Shown here piece after piece: positions 1 through 7,918 of a DNA stretch of 36,283 nucleotides. The notes under the pieces are model-generated. The model did not search any database. It was not told the origin of the DNA and was given only the letters and a program-made list of their open reading frames with translations. Position numbers and translations under genes: made by a program. Position 1 is the stretch's first letter, and every line of letters starts with the position of its first letter. This stretch comes from Oscillospiraceae bacterium (GTDB taxonomy: Bacteria; Bacillota; Clostridia; Oscillospirales; UBA929): the NCBI GenBank assembly GCA_031253545.1, contig JAIRWH010000086.1, forward strand, positions 1-36,283. The letters run 5' to 3'.

Positions 1-437
1 CCGTCTATGTAAACGGCGGTATTCTCAAAATCCAAGCGTAAATTTTTGCAGACAAAAGCCGGTTCGCAAGTTCCCTGACAGCGTTTTAGCACCGCCTTGA
101 CCTTTGCCAAAAGCACGGATAAAGAGCAGGGTTTTTGGATATAATCGTCGCCGCCTATAGAAAGGGCTAAAAGCATATCGTCGTCGCTTGTGCGCGCGCT
201 TATGAACAAAATGGGAATATCGGTGGTTTCTCGCAGCTTCCTGCACAAATCAAAGCCGGAGGAATTCCCGAGATTTATATCAAGCAGAATCAAATCGGCT
301 TTATTCTCCCGAAAAAAATCAAAACAAGCCCCGGCACTGTCCGCCCACGCGGTTTTCACCCCGAAGGTATTGAAATATTCACAGGCGCTTTCCGATAATA
401 ATTCTTCATCGTCAATGATAAGGCAGTCGTATTGCAT
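1..437 (-). CDS. Response regulator, receiver domain (C-terminus beyond the window)
   Basis: This is the N-terminal part of a two-component response regulator; the reading frame stays open to the left edge, so the output domain is not visible. The receiver domain shows the acidic pair (IIDDEE), the phospho-acceptor Asp in LILLDINLG, the conserved Ser/Thr region (LFISART) and the Lys of IQKPCS. Sequence after about residue 115 (linker and FENTAVYIDG) is of the type that leads into an OmpR/PhoB winged helix, which is inference. The ATG at 437 is chosen because GGGAGGA lies about 9 nt upstream. It is probably transcribed from the promoter at 657-685. Its start overlaps a short GNAT-like remnant read in another frame. 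A sensor kinase is expected downstream, outside the window. Confidence 0.9.
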   Translation of the reverse strand, partial: MQYDCLIIDDEELLSESACEYFNTFGVKTAWADSAGACFDFFRENKADLILLDINLGNSSGFDLCRKLRETTDIPILFISARTSDDDMLLALSIGGDDYIQKPCSLSVLLAKVKAVLKRCQGTCEPAFVCKNLRLDFENTAVYID

Positions 438-564
438 TTGAGCGTTCCTCCCGTCTCTTTTTATCCTTATTGGCATTAGGCGGTAAGCCCTCCTCAATTA
501 ACTGTTGCTTACGATACTGAACAAAGACATTTATGTCACTTATATTTGCTTTTCTGAAATTCAT
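412..564 (-). pseudogene. Truncated GNAT acetyltransferase N-terminus overlapping the response regulator start
   Basis: A 50-codon frame begins at ATG 564 behind an AGGTGG ribosome-binding site. Its first 30 or so residues (MNFRKANISDINVFVQYRKQ, then QLIEEGLPPNAN) look like the start of a GNAT N-acetyltransferase. The acetyl-CoA-binding part is absent: after about residue 33 the frame becomes a run of Lys, Arg and Glu, enters the response regulator gene and stops at 412. It therefore cannot be an enzyme. It may simply be a decayed gene fused to the regulator's promoter, or it may serve as a translated leader that delivers ribosomes to the regulator start. Family assignment rests on a short match and is moderate. 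Confidence 0.45.
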
Positions 565-656
565 TATATAACCACCTGCCGTACCTAATATAAATTTCCC
601 TGCGCAACCGACATAAGGCAGGTCAACGCAGAAAAGATTTTTACTGCTCTAAGGGC

Positions 657-685
657 AGTATAGCATGGCGCTTCCCTGCTGTCAA
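657..685 (-). promoter_or_regulatory. SigA-type promoter for the response regulator
   Basis: On the minus strand a perfect -35 (TTGACA, 680-685) is separated by exactly 17 bp from TATACT (657-662). The start point would be near 650, leaving a leader of about 85 nt before the GNAT-like frame and about 210 nt before the response regulator. Confidence 0.8.
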
Positions 686-725
686 TACACAAAAAAGTCC
701 GTAAAATGGCTGTTTCTAAAAAATT

Positions 726-881
726 TCAACATACCCCTTGACAAAACAAAACGGAGTTCCCGTCGAACGGGCTGACTATTCTGCCATCCCAACGGAGTTC
801 TTCCAGATGGCAGATGCAAGCCTGCTCGTCCGGGAACGCTTGGAGCAGTTCGGGTATGGAGTTGAAGTCTGTGTTAATCAT
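726..881 (-). pseudogene. IS1595-family transposase, N-terminal remnant
   Basis: A 51-codon frame from ATG 881 reads MINTDFNSIPELLQAFPDEQ, then ACICHLEELRWDGRIVSPFD, which matches the start of IS1595-family (ISXO2-like) transposases as I remember them. The match ends shortly after FDGNS, where the zinc-finger Cys pairs should begin, and the frame then stops. The DDE-type catalytic domain is absent. It still has a promoter directly upstream (920-948). It is an inert insertion-sequence remnant, possibly left when a deletion joined it to the response regulator promoter region. Confidence 0.6.
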
Positions 882-919
882 GGCATGGCGTATCTCCTCT
901 CGTCTTGGATTATGCCATG

Positions 920-948
920 ACTATACCATACTATTATACATTCGTCAA
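920..948 (-). promoter_or_regulatory. Promoter of the IS1595 remnant
   Basis: On the minus strand TTGACG (943-948), a 17-bp spacer and TATAGT (920-925) lie about 40 bp upstream of the transposase remnant. Transcription would run through the remnant towards the response regulator. Confidence 0.6.
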
Positions 949-1197
949 GGGGGTAGTTGTGTAATGTGGTATATAGTTACCAAAATTTTCTCATATCTAC
1001 AAGATGATCGCTTAGTACAGCAATGCAAGGCTTTGATTTGCACAAAAGAGAAAGCCTCACAAGGCTGATTATCTTTACAAGGTTTCCATTTTCCTAATCA
1101 AATTGCCGGCGGAGTCATATATTTTTGTTTTATATCATTATTACGGCCAACCCAATGCTACGGGTTTTGGCGCAAAAGCATTCGTGAAAGAGGGGTT
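949..1197. other. Gene-free spacer between the IS remnant and the SUMF1 gene
   Basis: No convincing gene is visible. The AT-rich part (950-1010) adjoins the IS remnant and may contain its end, but I could not identify matching terminal inverted repeats. A short inverted repeat (AGCCT/AGGCT, around 1054-1067) is too weak to call a terminator for the SUMF1 operon. Confidence 0.4.
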
Positions 1198-3330
1198 TTA
1201 CGAAATGGCGAGACGGAAGCCCACGGTGCCTTCCGCCCGTCTCGCGTCCATTCCCTCGCGGTAAGACACGCAAAACCGGCTCTCAAAGCCGCTGTTCCAA
1301 CTCCCGCCCCGGTAAACGCGGCTGCCGCCAATGTCGCGACCCTCGGCGGCTCCGTCTTTTTCCGCTTTATCCCTCTGCCTTTGTTCGAGCGCTTGCCCCA
1401 CCGAGGCGGCCATTGCTCCGCTCAGCGACAACCTCTTCGGCAGGTTCTTCAATTCGTCCGTCAGGCGCAGCACCGCATCCAAATCCTTGTTGTCGGAAGC
1501 CGCGTTTATCTGCGCCACAAGCTCCATAGATACCTTGGTGTATTCCTCCATAGTCAGCTTGCCGCCGCCCACAGTCACGCCGCCCGCGGTAACGGCGTTG
1601 TTTGCCGCGCTCACGGCGGGGGAGGGCTGGTGCCGGGTATCGGGTGCCGGCTTCGCCCCCGTAGGGTCTGTTTTCGGCTCCGGCGTATACTTCCCCTCCA
1701 AATCGTCAACCCACTCGCACACGTTGCCCGTCATATCGTAAAGCCCCAGCTCGTTGCACGCTTTCAACCCCACGGGGCGCGTTCCTTTTTCGCCCGCATA
1801 CGGCCGCCCTGTCTTGACTTTCGGATGCCACGCCACCTCGTCGAGGTCGTTGCTTCCCGAAAACCTGAACCCCAAGCTCCCGGCTCCTCCGCGCGCGGCA
1901 TATTCCCATTCCGCCTCGGTCGGCAGGCGGTATTCCTTGCCCGTTTTTTGGTTCAACTTGTCCAAAAAAACCCGCACGTTATCCCAACTGACGTTTTCCA
2001 CGGGGTACGCGCCGCCTTTATTATGCCGCGAGGGGTTGCTGCCCATTACGCTCACCCATTGCTCCTGCGTCACCGGATATACGCCGATATAGTAGTCGCT
2101 TGTGAGCGTAACTTGGTGCGCCGGGCATGAGGGGCCGCCCTCGGCAGCTTCCTGCTCCGGCGTGGCACCCATTGTAAACGTGCCGGCCTTCACGCGCATC
2201 ATCTCAAACCCATCGCTTACGCGGTAACCTTCGCGCTCGCGCGGCGGCGTTTTGTCCGCCTCCGCGGGCGCGGCGTAAGCGGACGGGGGCGGCGGGAACA
2301 CCAAGGCGGGTTTATCTGACACGAGCTTATCTCCCGCAATCAGCCTGCCTCCCCGCACGCCCGCGGTATCGGTCGGCACGGATATAGTCTGCCGCTTGCC
2401 GGAAGAGTCGTCCCTAAAGCGCAAACTGTCTAAATACGAGGCGGTGAGCTCGCCGCCGTTCATAATCAGGCGACCGCCGATTTCAGCGTCGGTGCCCGCG
2501 CCAATGGCCGACGCGCCCATGAGGTTTTCGCCTTTCGTTACCCTCGGCACAGTCGCCGTCACGCTTCCGCCGTTGATTGTCACGGTGCCGCCGGAACCGC
2601 TCCCGATGGCGGAGGCGATACCCCTGCTCCTTGCCGTGACGCTCCCGCCGTTGATTATAACCTGTTCGCCTCGGATTGCCGGGTTCTTCCCGCCGTCCGC
2701 GGTCACGCTTCCGCCGTTGATTGTGATGTTTTCGCAGTCAATCCCCGAAGCGATATAAGTGTCGCCGCTTGTTTCGGCGGCGGTCACGCTCCCGCCGTTG
2801 ACGGTTATATCGCCACATTTGATTCCCACGCCAGATTGCCCCGCGTAAGACACGTTGAGCGCCCCGCCGTGGATTGTGAGGTCTTTGGCGCGTATGGCCG
2901 CGCCTTGCCTTTCGGCGCGTATATCGTATGTTCCGCTCACCACGGCGAGGCTTCCGGCGTTGATTGCCCCGCGCTCCGAGCACACCGTCAGGCTGCCCGT
3001 TCCCGTCAGCGTAATACCGTCCCCCGAAATACACGCGGCCTTGCCCCGCGTTTTCAGCGTGTTTTCCCCCTCAAGGGTCACGGTGGCTTCGCCGCAAAGC
3101 GCGATGGCGGGGCAGTCGCCGCCCTCGGGCAGTTCGATGGATACGTTGCAAAGCGTGATTTTCACCTTTTTCGCGTGCCGCTCCGCCGCCACCCGGCAAT
3201 TGCCGCCCCGGCTCCCGCCCGTAACGGTGACGCATGAGTAGGCATCCACCGTGTACACGCCGTCGGCGAATGTCCAACAGTCGCCTTGCGGGGCGGGGGC
3301 AGGGTCGCTCAGGTTAATTGTCGCCGGCAT
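1198..3330 (-). CDS. Beta-helix (Cthe_2159/DUF4353-like) and SUMF1/FGE-sulfatase domain fusion protein
   Basis: A 710-residue protein with two parts. Residues 1-345 are right-handed beta-helix-like repeats (ITINGGSVTA-type rungs) resembling the carbohydrate-binding DUF4353 family. After a Pro-rich linker, residues 375-560 and 668-710 form a SUMF1/FGE domain of the C-type lectin fold, with RVKAGTFTMG, YPVTQEQW, RLPTEAEWEYAARGG, LYDMTGNVCEW and RVYRGGSWNSG. An Ala/Lys/Glu-rich segment of about 105 residues is inserted between the last two motifs. The FGE catalytic Cys pair is not present (only one Cys in SRFCVSYREG), so this is probably a binding domain rather than a sulfatase activator. ATG 3330 is chosen because it overlaps the upstream stop as TGATG; the longer open frame before it lies inside the upstream gene. 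No signal peptide is seen, which is odd for a surface-type protein. Confidence 0.85.
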   Translation of the reverse strand: MPATINLSDPAPAPQGDCWTFADGVYTVDAYSCVTVTGGSRGGNCRVAAERHAKKVKITLCNVSIELPEGGDCPAIALCGEATVTLEGENTLKTRGKAACISGDGITLTGTGSLTVCSERGAINAGSLAVVSGTYDIRAERQGAAIRAKDLTIHGGALNVSYAGQSGVGIKCGDITVNGGSVTAAETSGDTYIASGIDCENITINGGSVTADGGKNPAIRGEQVIINGGSVTARSRGIASAIGSGSGGTVTINGGSVTATVPRVTKGENLMGASAIGAGTDAEIGGRLIMNGGELTASYLDSLRFRDDSSGKRQTISVPTDTAGVRGGRLIAGDKLVSDKPALVFPPPPSAYAAPAEADKTPPREREGYRVSDGFEMMRVKAGTFTMGATPEQEAAEGGPSCPAHQVTLTSDYYIGVYPVTQEQWVSVMGSNPSRHNKGGAYPVENVSWDNVRVFLDKLNQKTGKEYRLPTEAEWEYAARGGAGSLGFRFSGSNDLDEVAWHPKVKTGRPYAGEKGTRPVGLKACNELGLYDMTGNVCEWVDDLEGKYTPEPKTDPTGAKPAPDTRHQPSPAVSAANNAVTAGGVTVGGGKLTMEEYTKVSMELVAQINAASDNKDLDAVLRLTDELKNLPKRLSLSGAMAASVGQALEQRQRDKAEKDGAAEGRDIGGSRVYRGGSWNSGFESRFCVSYREGMDARRAEGTVGFRLAIS
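2559..2820. repeat. Four copies of a degenerate repeat encoding beta-helix rungs
   Basis: The plus-strand motif ACGCTTCCGCCGTTGA or a close variant (ACGCTCCCGCCGTTGA) recurs near 2561, 2639, 2705 and 2787, spaced about 65-80 bp. It encodes the NGGSVT core of successive rungs. Copies are similar enough at DNA level that repeat number could vary by recombination or slippage. Confidence 0.65.
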
Positions 3331-4070
3331 CACTCTAAGGTTATCCACATGGCCGGGCGCACACCGTAGCTCATGGTAACGGGCGAGCCGGTCGCGCTGA
3401 CCCCGCCCATAAAGTTCACGCACGCGGCGCTGGTTTTGGAACTGCCCGGCGAACGCAACCACCACCACACGCCGTCGGAGCCACCGTCCGTGGCTTTCCG
3501 CGCCGCGTCGTCGGCAAAATACGCGCCGGCTTCGTCCACACTCAACAAAAAGATATTATCTTCGGTGTCGTTGCCGCCGGGGGTGTCGTATTCCGGGTGG
3601 TTGGGCGTTGTAACCGTCGTCGGCAATATCCTGCTTTGCTCGTCCGCGCCGAAGGCATTGTAAAATGAGCCGTTCAGATAGTCGCGCAGCCCGCACTCCT
3701 CCCAGGTCATAAAGTCGTTTTCCGCGTGGTAAGGTCTTTCTCCCACGGTGTGTTCGCTGATAATCAGCGCCTTGCCGTCCGACTCCTCAAGTATAATCCA
3801 GCTGTATCCGCCGAACTCAATGGTGTTGCCGTCGTCCTGCGGGGTGCTTTTGTCGGAGGGGGTGGCAGGGTCTTCCGACGGCGAGGGGCTGTTTAGGGCG
3901 CTGTTTAGTGCGCTGTTCAGAAGGTCGCCCAGCGAATCACCGCCCGGCAGGCTGTCGCAGGCGGAAAGGGCGAAGGCAAGCGTGAGGATGGACACGGCAA
4001 CGGGGAAGAGCGCCCGGCCGCGCGCGCGGACACGCGCAAGGGGTGAAAGGGTCGGTTTTACGTGCTTCAT
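3330..4070 (-). CDS. DUF6273-like lipoprotein
   Basis: A 246-residue predicted lipoprotein. It has a basic N-terminus, a hydrophobic core (VAVSILTLAFA) and a lipobox ending LSAC, followed by a low-complexity Ser/Pro/Asp linker with the tandem repeat NSALNSALNS. The C-terminal domain carries WWLRSPG followed by the region up to YGVRPAMWI, typical of DUF6273 domains in Clostridia surface proteins. The ATG at 4070 is supported by GGAGGTT 9 nt upstream; an in-frame ATG at 4094 lacks this. It is the first gene of a two-gene operon with the beta-helix/SUMF1 protein, expressed from the promoter at 4254-4282. The pair probably acts at the cell envelope, but no substrate can be inferred. Confidence 0.8.
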   Translation of the reverse strand: MKHVKPTLSPLARVRARGRALFPVAVSILTLAFALSACDSLPGGDSLGDLLNSALNSALNSPSPSEDPATPSDKSTPQDDGNTIEFGGYSWIILEESDGKALIISEHTVGERPYHAENDFMTWEECGLRDYLNGSFYNAFGADEQSRILPTTVTTPNHPEYDTPGGNDTEDNIFLLSVDEAGAYFADDAARKATDGGSDGVWWWLRSPGSSKTSAACVNFMGGVSATGSPVTMSYGVRPAMWITLE

Positions 4071-4253
4071 TGTGAAATAACCTCCGGCAATCATAATTCG
4101 CGCCCGCTCCGCCCGTTTCCGCCATCACCACGGAGATAATCGGCGGCAACTTCCCTTGCCCCTCTCCCCCGGAGGGGGCAGGCGAGCCCCGTTCTGTCGC
4201 GGCCGTTATCTTCGGGAGTAATAATGCGGAAAAACGTGAACCGACGCACGGGT

Positions 4254-4282
4254 ATTATAGCACATGCCTTTTCTGATTGCAA
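4254..4282 (-). promoter_or_regulatory. SigA-type promoter for the lipoprotein/SUMF1 operon
   Basis: On the minus strand TTGCAA (4277-4282), 17 bp, then a consensus TATAAT (4254-4259). The leader of about 180 nt contains a GC-rich imperfect inverted repeat around 4157-4180 (CCCCTC/GAGGGGG) of unknown role. I see no gene between 4071 and 4356. Confidence 0.8.
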
Positions 4283-4356
4283 CAAAATATTCGCCGAGTA
4301 TGAGAAAGGGCGGGAGTGACCGATACCGGCATAGTGTGTCTTCTGTCGGCAGTATA

Positions 4357-4941
4357 TCATATTAGGGGCCATTCTTCTTTGTGTGAGCGTCGCCTATGTG
4401 TTGTATCATAACAGTTTTCTGCGGTTTGTTTTGCGGCGGCGGCGCAAAGAAGCACCCTGCCCGCCCCGGCATCTTTCAACACACGCGCGCAGGCGCGGAA
4501 TGTGGCTCCGGTGGTGTATATGTCGTCTACCAGCAAGACCGTGGCGTAATCGGCACGGCGCAGGGCTCTGTACTTGCCTGAAATATTCGCTTCCCGCTCC
4601 GCGGCGCTCTTGAGCTTATACTGCGGTGTGGCAAACCCCTTGCGGCAGATGAGCTTTACGGCGGGCATGCCCGTGACGCGCGCGAGCTTTTTGGCAAGCA
4701 GACGGCTCTGGTCGTAGCCGCGCGCGATTTTTCGCGCAAGGCTGCACGGCACCCATGTAATTACGTCGAAAGCCACGCCTTGCAGGCATTGGGCCATCAG
4801 GCGCGCGAGGGGCATGGCGTAGCCGGTGTAATGCTTGAACTTAAAGCGGTGTAACATCAGGCGCGTCTTGCCTTTGTAAAGCAAGGGCGCGTACACCTCC
4901 GGACCGAGGCGCGTATTGCGTTCACATTCGTCGAATGTCAT
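4357..4941 (-). CDS. comF: ComF-family phosphoribosyltransferase-like protein, no N-terminal zinc ribbon
   Basis: A 194-residue ComF-family protein. The PRPP-binding motif is clear (VLLVDDIYTTGATFRACARVL at about 145-165), preceded by the family's LMLHRFKFKHYTGYA and RKIARGYDQSRLLAKKLA blocks. ComF proteins take part in DNA uptake and transformation in competent Firmicutes and are linked to DNA repair elsewhere. Most members begin with a zinc ribbon of four Cys; here the protein starts MTFDECERN and upstream in-frame sequence inside recD2 has no Cys cluster, so the ribbon is missing. ATG 4941 is chosen because it overlaps the recD2 stop as ATGA, implying translational coupling. Length is short for the family (usually about 220-240 residues). 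Confidence 0.85.
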   Translation of the reverse strand: MTFDECERNTRLGPEVYAPLLYKGKTRLMLHRFKFKHYTGYAMPLARLMAQCLQGVAFDVITWVPCSLARKIARGYDQSRLLAKKLARVTGMPAVKLICRKGFATPQYKLKSAAEREANISGKYRALRRADYATVLLVDDIYTTGATFRACARVLKDAGAGRVLLCAAAAKQTAENCYDTTHRRRSHKEEWPLI

Positions 4942-7241
4942 TGCGCCATCCGTTCGGAAGCCGGCGACAGCAGTTTTACCTGTTTTCCTCCCTCTTCGGA
5001 GGGGGGCGCGCCTTCCGATGCGGCGGCTGTTTGGCGCAGGGGGAGTATCCGCTCGCGCAACGCGCTGTAACGCTTCGGTTGCGCGGTGTTGGCCGTCATG
5101 CGGGCAAATACCGTTTCGTCGCCCACCACAATGAGCCAACGCCGCGCGCGCGTCATCGCCGTGTACAGCACCCTGCGCGTAAGTAACGGCGGCGGGCCGT
5201 TCATAATCGCCAGAATAACGGCGGTGTATTCGCTTCCCTGCGCTTTGTGTACCGTGATGGCATAAGCGGACTCCAATTCGCCGAGGATGTCGAAAGGGTA
5301 TTCCACAAGGTGGTCGTCGTAGCGGACGGTGAGCGTCTCGTAGCGCGTATCCACGCTTTCTATAACCCCCGTCTCGCCGTTGTACACACCCACGCCGCCG
5401 TCGCCGGACTGTATCCACACTAAGTTGTAGTTATTCCTGGTTTGCATAACGCGGTCGCCCACGCGATATGTGGTGTCTCCATACTGTTTTTCCGCCTTTT
5501 CCGCAGAGGGCGGGTTGAGGGCTTCCTGCAGGGCCTTGTTGAGCGCGACCGTGCCGAAAGGACCCTTGCGGGTGGGTGTGATAATCTGTATCTGTGACGG
5601 CTCCAAACCCAAGCGCCGGGGCAAGCGCTCGGCGCAAAGCTCCGTTATGGCGCGCAACGCCTCTTCGGGAGCGGTGCGCCGCAGGAAGAAAAAATCGGAA
5701 TCATCCTTGTTTCTCAGCGGCGGCACCACGCCCATATTCACGCTGTGGGCGCTTGTGACTATGGCGCTCTCGCCCGCCTGCCTGAATATCTCCCGCAAAT
5801 GTACAGAACGCACCGAATCGGATGATATTATGTCCGCGAGCACTTGCCCCGGCCCCACCGACGGCAATTGGTCGGGGTCGCCCACGAGCACAAGGCGCGC
5901 CCCCGGCGCGAGCGCGCGAAGCAAGCGCTCAAACAAGAGGACATCCACCATGGAAAACTCATCCACAATCACCATATCCGCAGGCAACCTGTTCTTTTCG
6001 TTGCGCAAGAAACGAAACGCCCCGCTTTCCGGATCCGGCATAAACTCCAACAGGCGGTGGAGCGTGGTGGCGCTTTCCCCGGTAAGCTCCGACATACGCT
6101 TTGCGGCTCTGCCCGTGGGCGCGGCGAGTGAAACGCGCAGGTTCTGCCGCTTCATCAGGCGCAGTATGCCGCTGACCGCCGTGGTTTTCCCCGTGCCCGG
6201 GCCGCCGGTGAGCAGGAAGAGGGGGCAGAGTACGGCAAGCTCGATAGCCTCCCTTTGGGCGGGGGCGTACGATAAACCGATTTCCGCCTCTATTTGGGCA
6301 ATGGCCTTCGCTATCTCCGGCCCGGGCGCGGGCGCGGCTTTGCTTCTCTGCGCGATAAACTCCGCCACGCCGGTTTCGGCTTGGTATAGTTCAGGCAGAT
6401 AGCATATATCGGCACCGGAGCCGGGCGATTTGCCGACGGCGATTTGCCGCTTTTCGCATAAAATGTCCAATGCCCCGGAAAGCGCGCCGTCGTCACGGCA
6501 ATCTATCAGCGATTCGGTGGATTCAAGCAGTTTTGCGCGCGGCAGGTAACTGTGGCCGATTTCGGTGTTATAGTGCAGCTGGTGCAGCAAAGCGGCTTGG
6601 CAGCGCAGGGGGCTGTTGCGCGCCATGCCCTCGCGCAGCGCCATGGCATCCACGAGATGAAACTCCGCGCCATAGTCCGGGTGCGCGAGTATATACGGGT
6701 TTTCGCGCACCTTCGCCCTTGCGTCCGAGCCGTAATTGCGCAGAAGCAACGCCGCGCAGCGGGTGTCTAAGCCGTGGGAAGCAAGGAACTCCAAAAGCAG
6801 CTTCAACCCCATGTGGCGCAGAAAACCGCTGCTGATTCTTTTGGCTCCGGCTTCGTTTATGCCCCTGACCTTTGTCAGCTTCTCCGGCTCTTTTTCAAGC
6901 ACGCGGAGCGTGTCCGCCCCAAACTTATCCACAATGAGCTGCGCCGTGACTTTGCCCACTCCCCTGATAACGCCGGAAGCCAAGTATGCCTTAATGTCTC
7001 CGGGGGTCTCCGGGAGCGTCCGCGCAGCCTTTTCTATGAAAAACTGTTCACCGTATGTGGGGTGGTTTCCGGCGTAACCTTCCGCCGTAACGCCTTCGCC
7101 GGGGGCAATGTGCGGCAAATGCCCCACGGCAGTCACGGGCTTGCCGCCGCCGGGTACGGCTATACGCACAACGGCATAACCCGTGACCTCGTTCTTAAAC
7201 ACCACGGCCAGCACCTTGCCGCAGAGAATAGTCTCCTTCAC
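4938..7241 (-). CDS. recD2: RecD2-type ATP-dependent DNA helicase
   Basis: A 767-residue superfamily 1B helicase of the RecD2/YrrC type, the form found in bacteria without RecBC and acting in DNA repair and replication-fork maintenance. The N-terminal OB-like part (GKVLAVVFKNEVTGYAVVRI) is followed by a helix-hairpin-helix region (KVRGINEAGAKRI). Walker A is GGPGTGKTT (346-354), Walker B DEFSMVD (about 427-433), and motifs V/VI are AYAITVHKAQGSEY and LYTAMTRARRWLIVVG. It starts with GTG at 7241, overlapping the preceding gene's stop as GTGA. The coding order ECF transporter, recD2, comF is fully overlapping, so the three genes are almost certainly co-expressed. Confidence 0.95.
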   Translation of the reverse strand: MKETILCGKVLAVVFKNEVTGYAVVRIAVPGGGKPVTAVGHLPHIAPGEGVTAEGYAGNHPTYGEQFFIEKAARTLPETPGDIKAYLASGVIRGVGKVTAQLIVDKFGADTLRVLEKEPEKLTKVRGINEAGAKRISSGFLRHMGLKLLLEFLASHGLDTRCAALLLRNYGSDARAKVRENPYILAHPDYGAEFHLVDAMALREGMARNSPLRCQAALLHQLHYNTEIGHSYLPRAKLLESTESLIDCRDDGALSGALDILCEKRQIAVGKSPGSGADICYLPELYQAETGVAEFIAQRSKAAPAPGPEIAKAIAQIEAEIGLSYAPAQREAIELAVLCPLFLLTGGPGTGKTTAVSGILRLMKRQNLRVSLAAPTGRAAKRMSELTGESATTLHRLLEFMPDPESGAFRFLRNEKNRLPADMVIVDEFSMVDVLLFERLLRALAPGARLVLVGDPDQLPSVGPGQVLADIISSDSVRSVHLREIFRQAGESAIVTSAHSVNMGVVPPLRNKDDSDFFFLRRTAPEEALRAITELCAERLPRRLGLEPSQIQIITPTRKGPFGTVALNKALQEALNPPSAEKAEKQYGDTTYRVGDRVMQTRNNYNLVWIQSGDGGVGVYNGETGVIESVDTRYETLTVRYDDHLVEYPFDILGELESAYAITVHKAQGSEYTAVILAIMNGPPPLLTRRVLYTAMTRARRWLIVVGDETVFARMTANTAQPKRYSALRERILPLRQTAAASEGAPPSEEGGKQVKLLSPASERMAQ

Positions 7242-7825
7242 GCGCCCGGTTTGAAAAGCCGACTGATGCGCTTATAGATGAGGAATGTGATGGCGGATGC
7301 CGCCAAGGCCTTCAGCAGGTTAAACGTGACGAATACGTAGAGTATGAGCGTGGCCATGCCCGTGGGGGGCAGGAAAAACTGCGAGGCCATGCTCAGTATG
7401 GTTTCAAGCGAAAAACCCATTACCTCCAAGTAAAACGGCAGTATGATGAAGTAATTGGCCGCCGCGCCCGCCGCCGCCATTGCCGCGGTGCCGCACAGCA
7501 TGGCCGTGAGCGCGCCGGCGCGGGTCTTTTTCAGTTCGTAGATTGTGCCTGCCGTAAACACAAATGTGATGCCGACAATGAGGTTTGCCAGCTCGCCCAC
7601 GCCGAGCGTGGTGGTCACGGGCAGGTGGAGGAGCGCCTTGGCGGCCACGATGCTCACCCCCGCCGCCGGACCCATGGCGAACGCGCCGATAAGGGCGGGC
7701 ACTTCCGAGAAGTCGTATTCTAAAAAAGCGGGGAAAAACGGCAGCGGAAACTCTAAATACATGAGGACGACCGCAATGCCGGTCAGTATGGACGCTCTCG
7801 CCAAACGCCTGAGTTTTTCGCCCAT
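7238..7825 (-). CDS. ECF transporter S component, RibU-like (riboflavin)
   Basis: A 195-residue membrane protein with about six hydrophobic segments. The block EYDFSEVPALIGAFAMGPAAG and the following KALLHL region match RibU-type substrate-binding S components of energy-coupling factor transporters, which bind riboflavin and share a common EcfAAT module encoded elsewhere. A GTG at 7834 is possible, but the SD-like GAGGG is only 2 nt from it and 10 nt from the ATG at 7825, so the ATG is preferred. I see no FMN riboswitch in the 84 bp separating it from tuf; expression may come from read-through or a promoter I cannot see. Substrate assignment is by family resemblance only. Confidence 0.8.
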   Translation of the reverse strand: MGEKLRRLARASILTGIAVVLMYLEFPLPFFPAFLEYDFSEVPALIGAFAMGPAAGVSIVAAKALLHLPVTTTLGVGELANLIVGITFVFTAGTIYELKKTRAGALTAMLCGTAAMAAAGAAANYFIILPFYLEVMGFSLETILSMASQFFLPPTGMATLILYVFVTFNLLKALAASAITFLIYKRISRLFKPGA

Positions 7826-7840
7826 ATTATCCACCCTCAG

Positions 7841-7876
7841 ACAAAAGGATACCCCGCGCGTATTGGCGCACGGGGT
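7841..7876 (-). terminator. Possible weak terminator after tuf
   Basis: On the minus strand an inverted repeat (ACCCCGTGCG and CGCGCGGGGT, about 10 bp with one mismatch, 7851-7876) is followed by a short T-rich stretch (CCTTTTGT). It would only partly end tuf transcription and could pass read-through to the ECF gene. Confidence 0.45.
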
Positions 7877-7918
7877 TGCGGTAACAAAAAGATTTGCAAC
7901 ACGAAAAGCGGAAAACGG

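Noticed and set aside
1331-2130. Long plus-strand frames opposite the SUMF1 gene
   Set aside because: They are shadows caused by high GC; they lack ribosome-binding sites and domain signals.
1198-3330. A true formylglycine-generating enzyme
   Set aside because: The catalytic Cys pair is missing and no sulfatase is nearby; the domain is better read as a lectin-like fold.
4091-4372. A 93-codon frame upstream of the lipoprotein gene
   Set aside because: It spans the promoter and leader, has no SD or family resemblance, and is probably chance.
4942-5418. N-terminal extension of ComF
   Set aside because: This part of the frame is the antisense-free shadow of recD2 and lacks a zinc ribbon; the ATGA overlap gives the start.
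7835-7918. FMN riboswitch before the RibU-like gene
   Set aside because: The spacer is only 84 bp, contains the tuf hairpin, and shows none of the conserved riboswitch segments.
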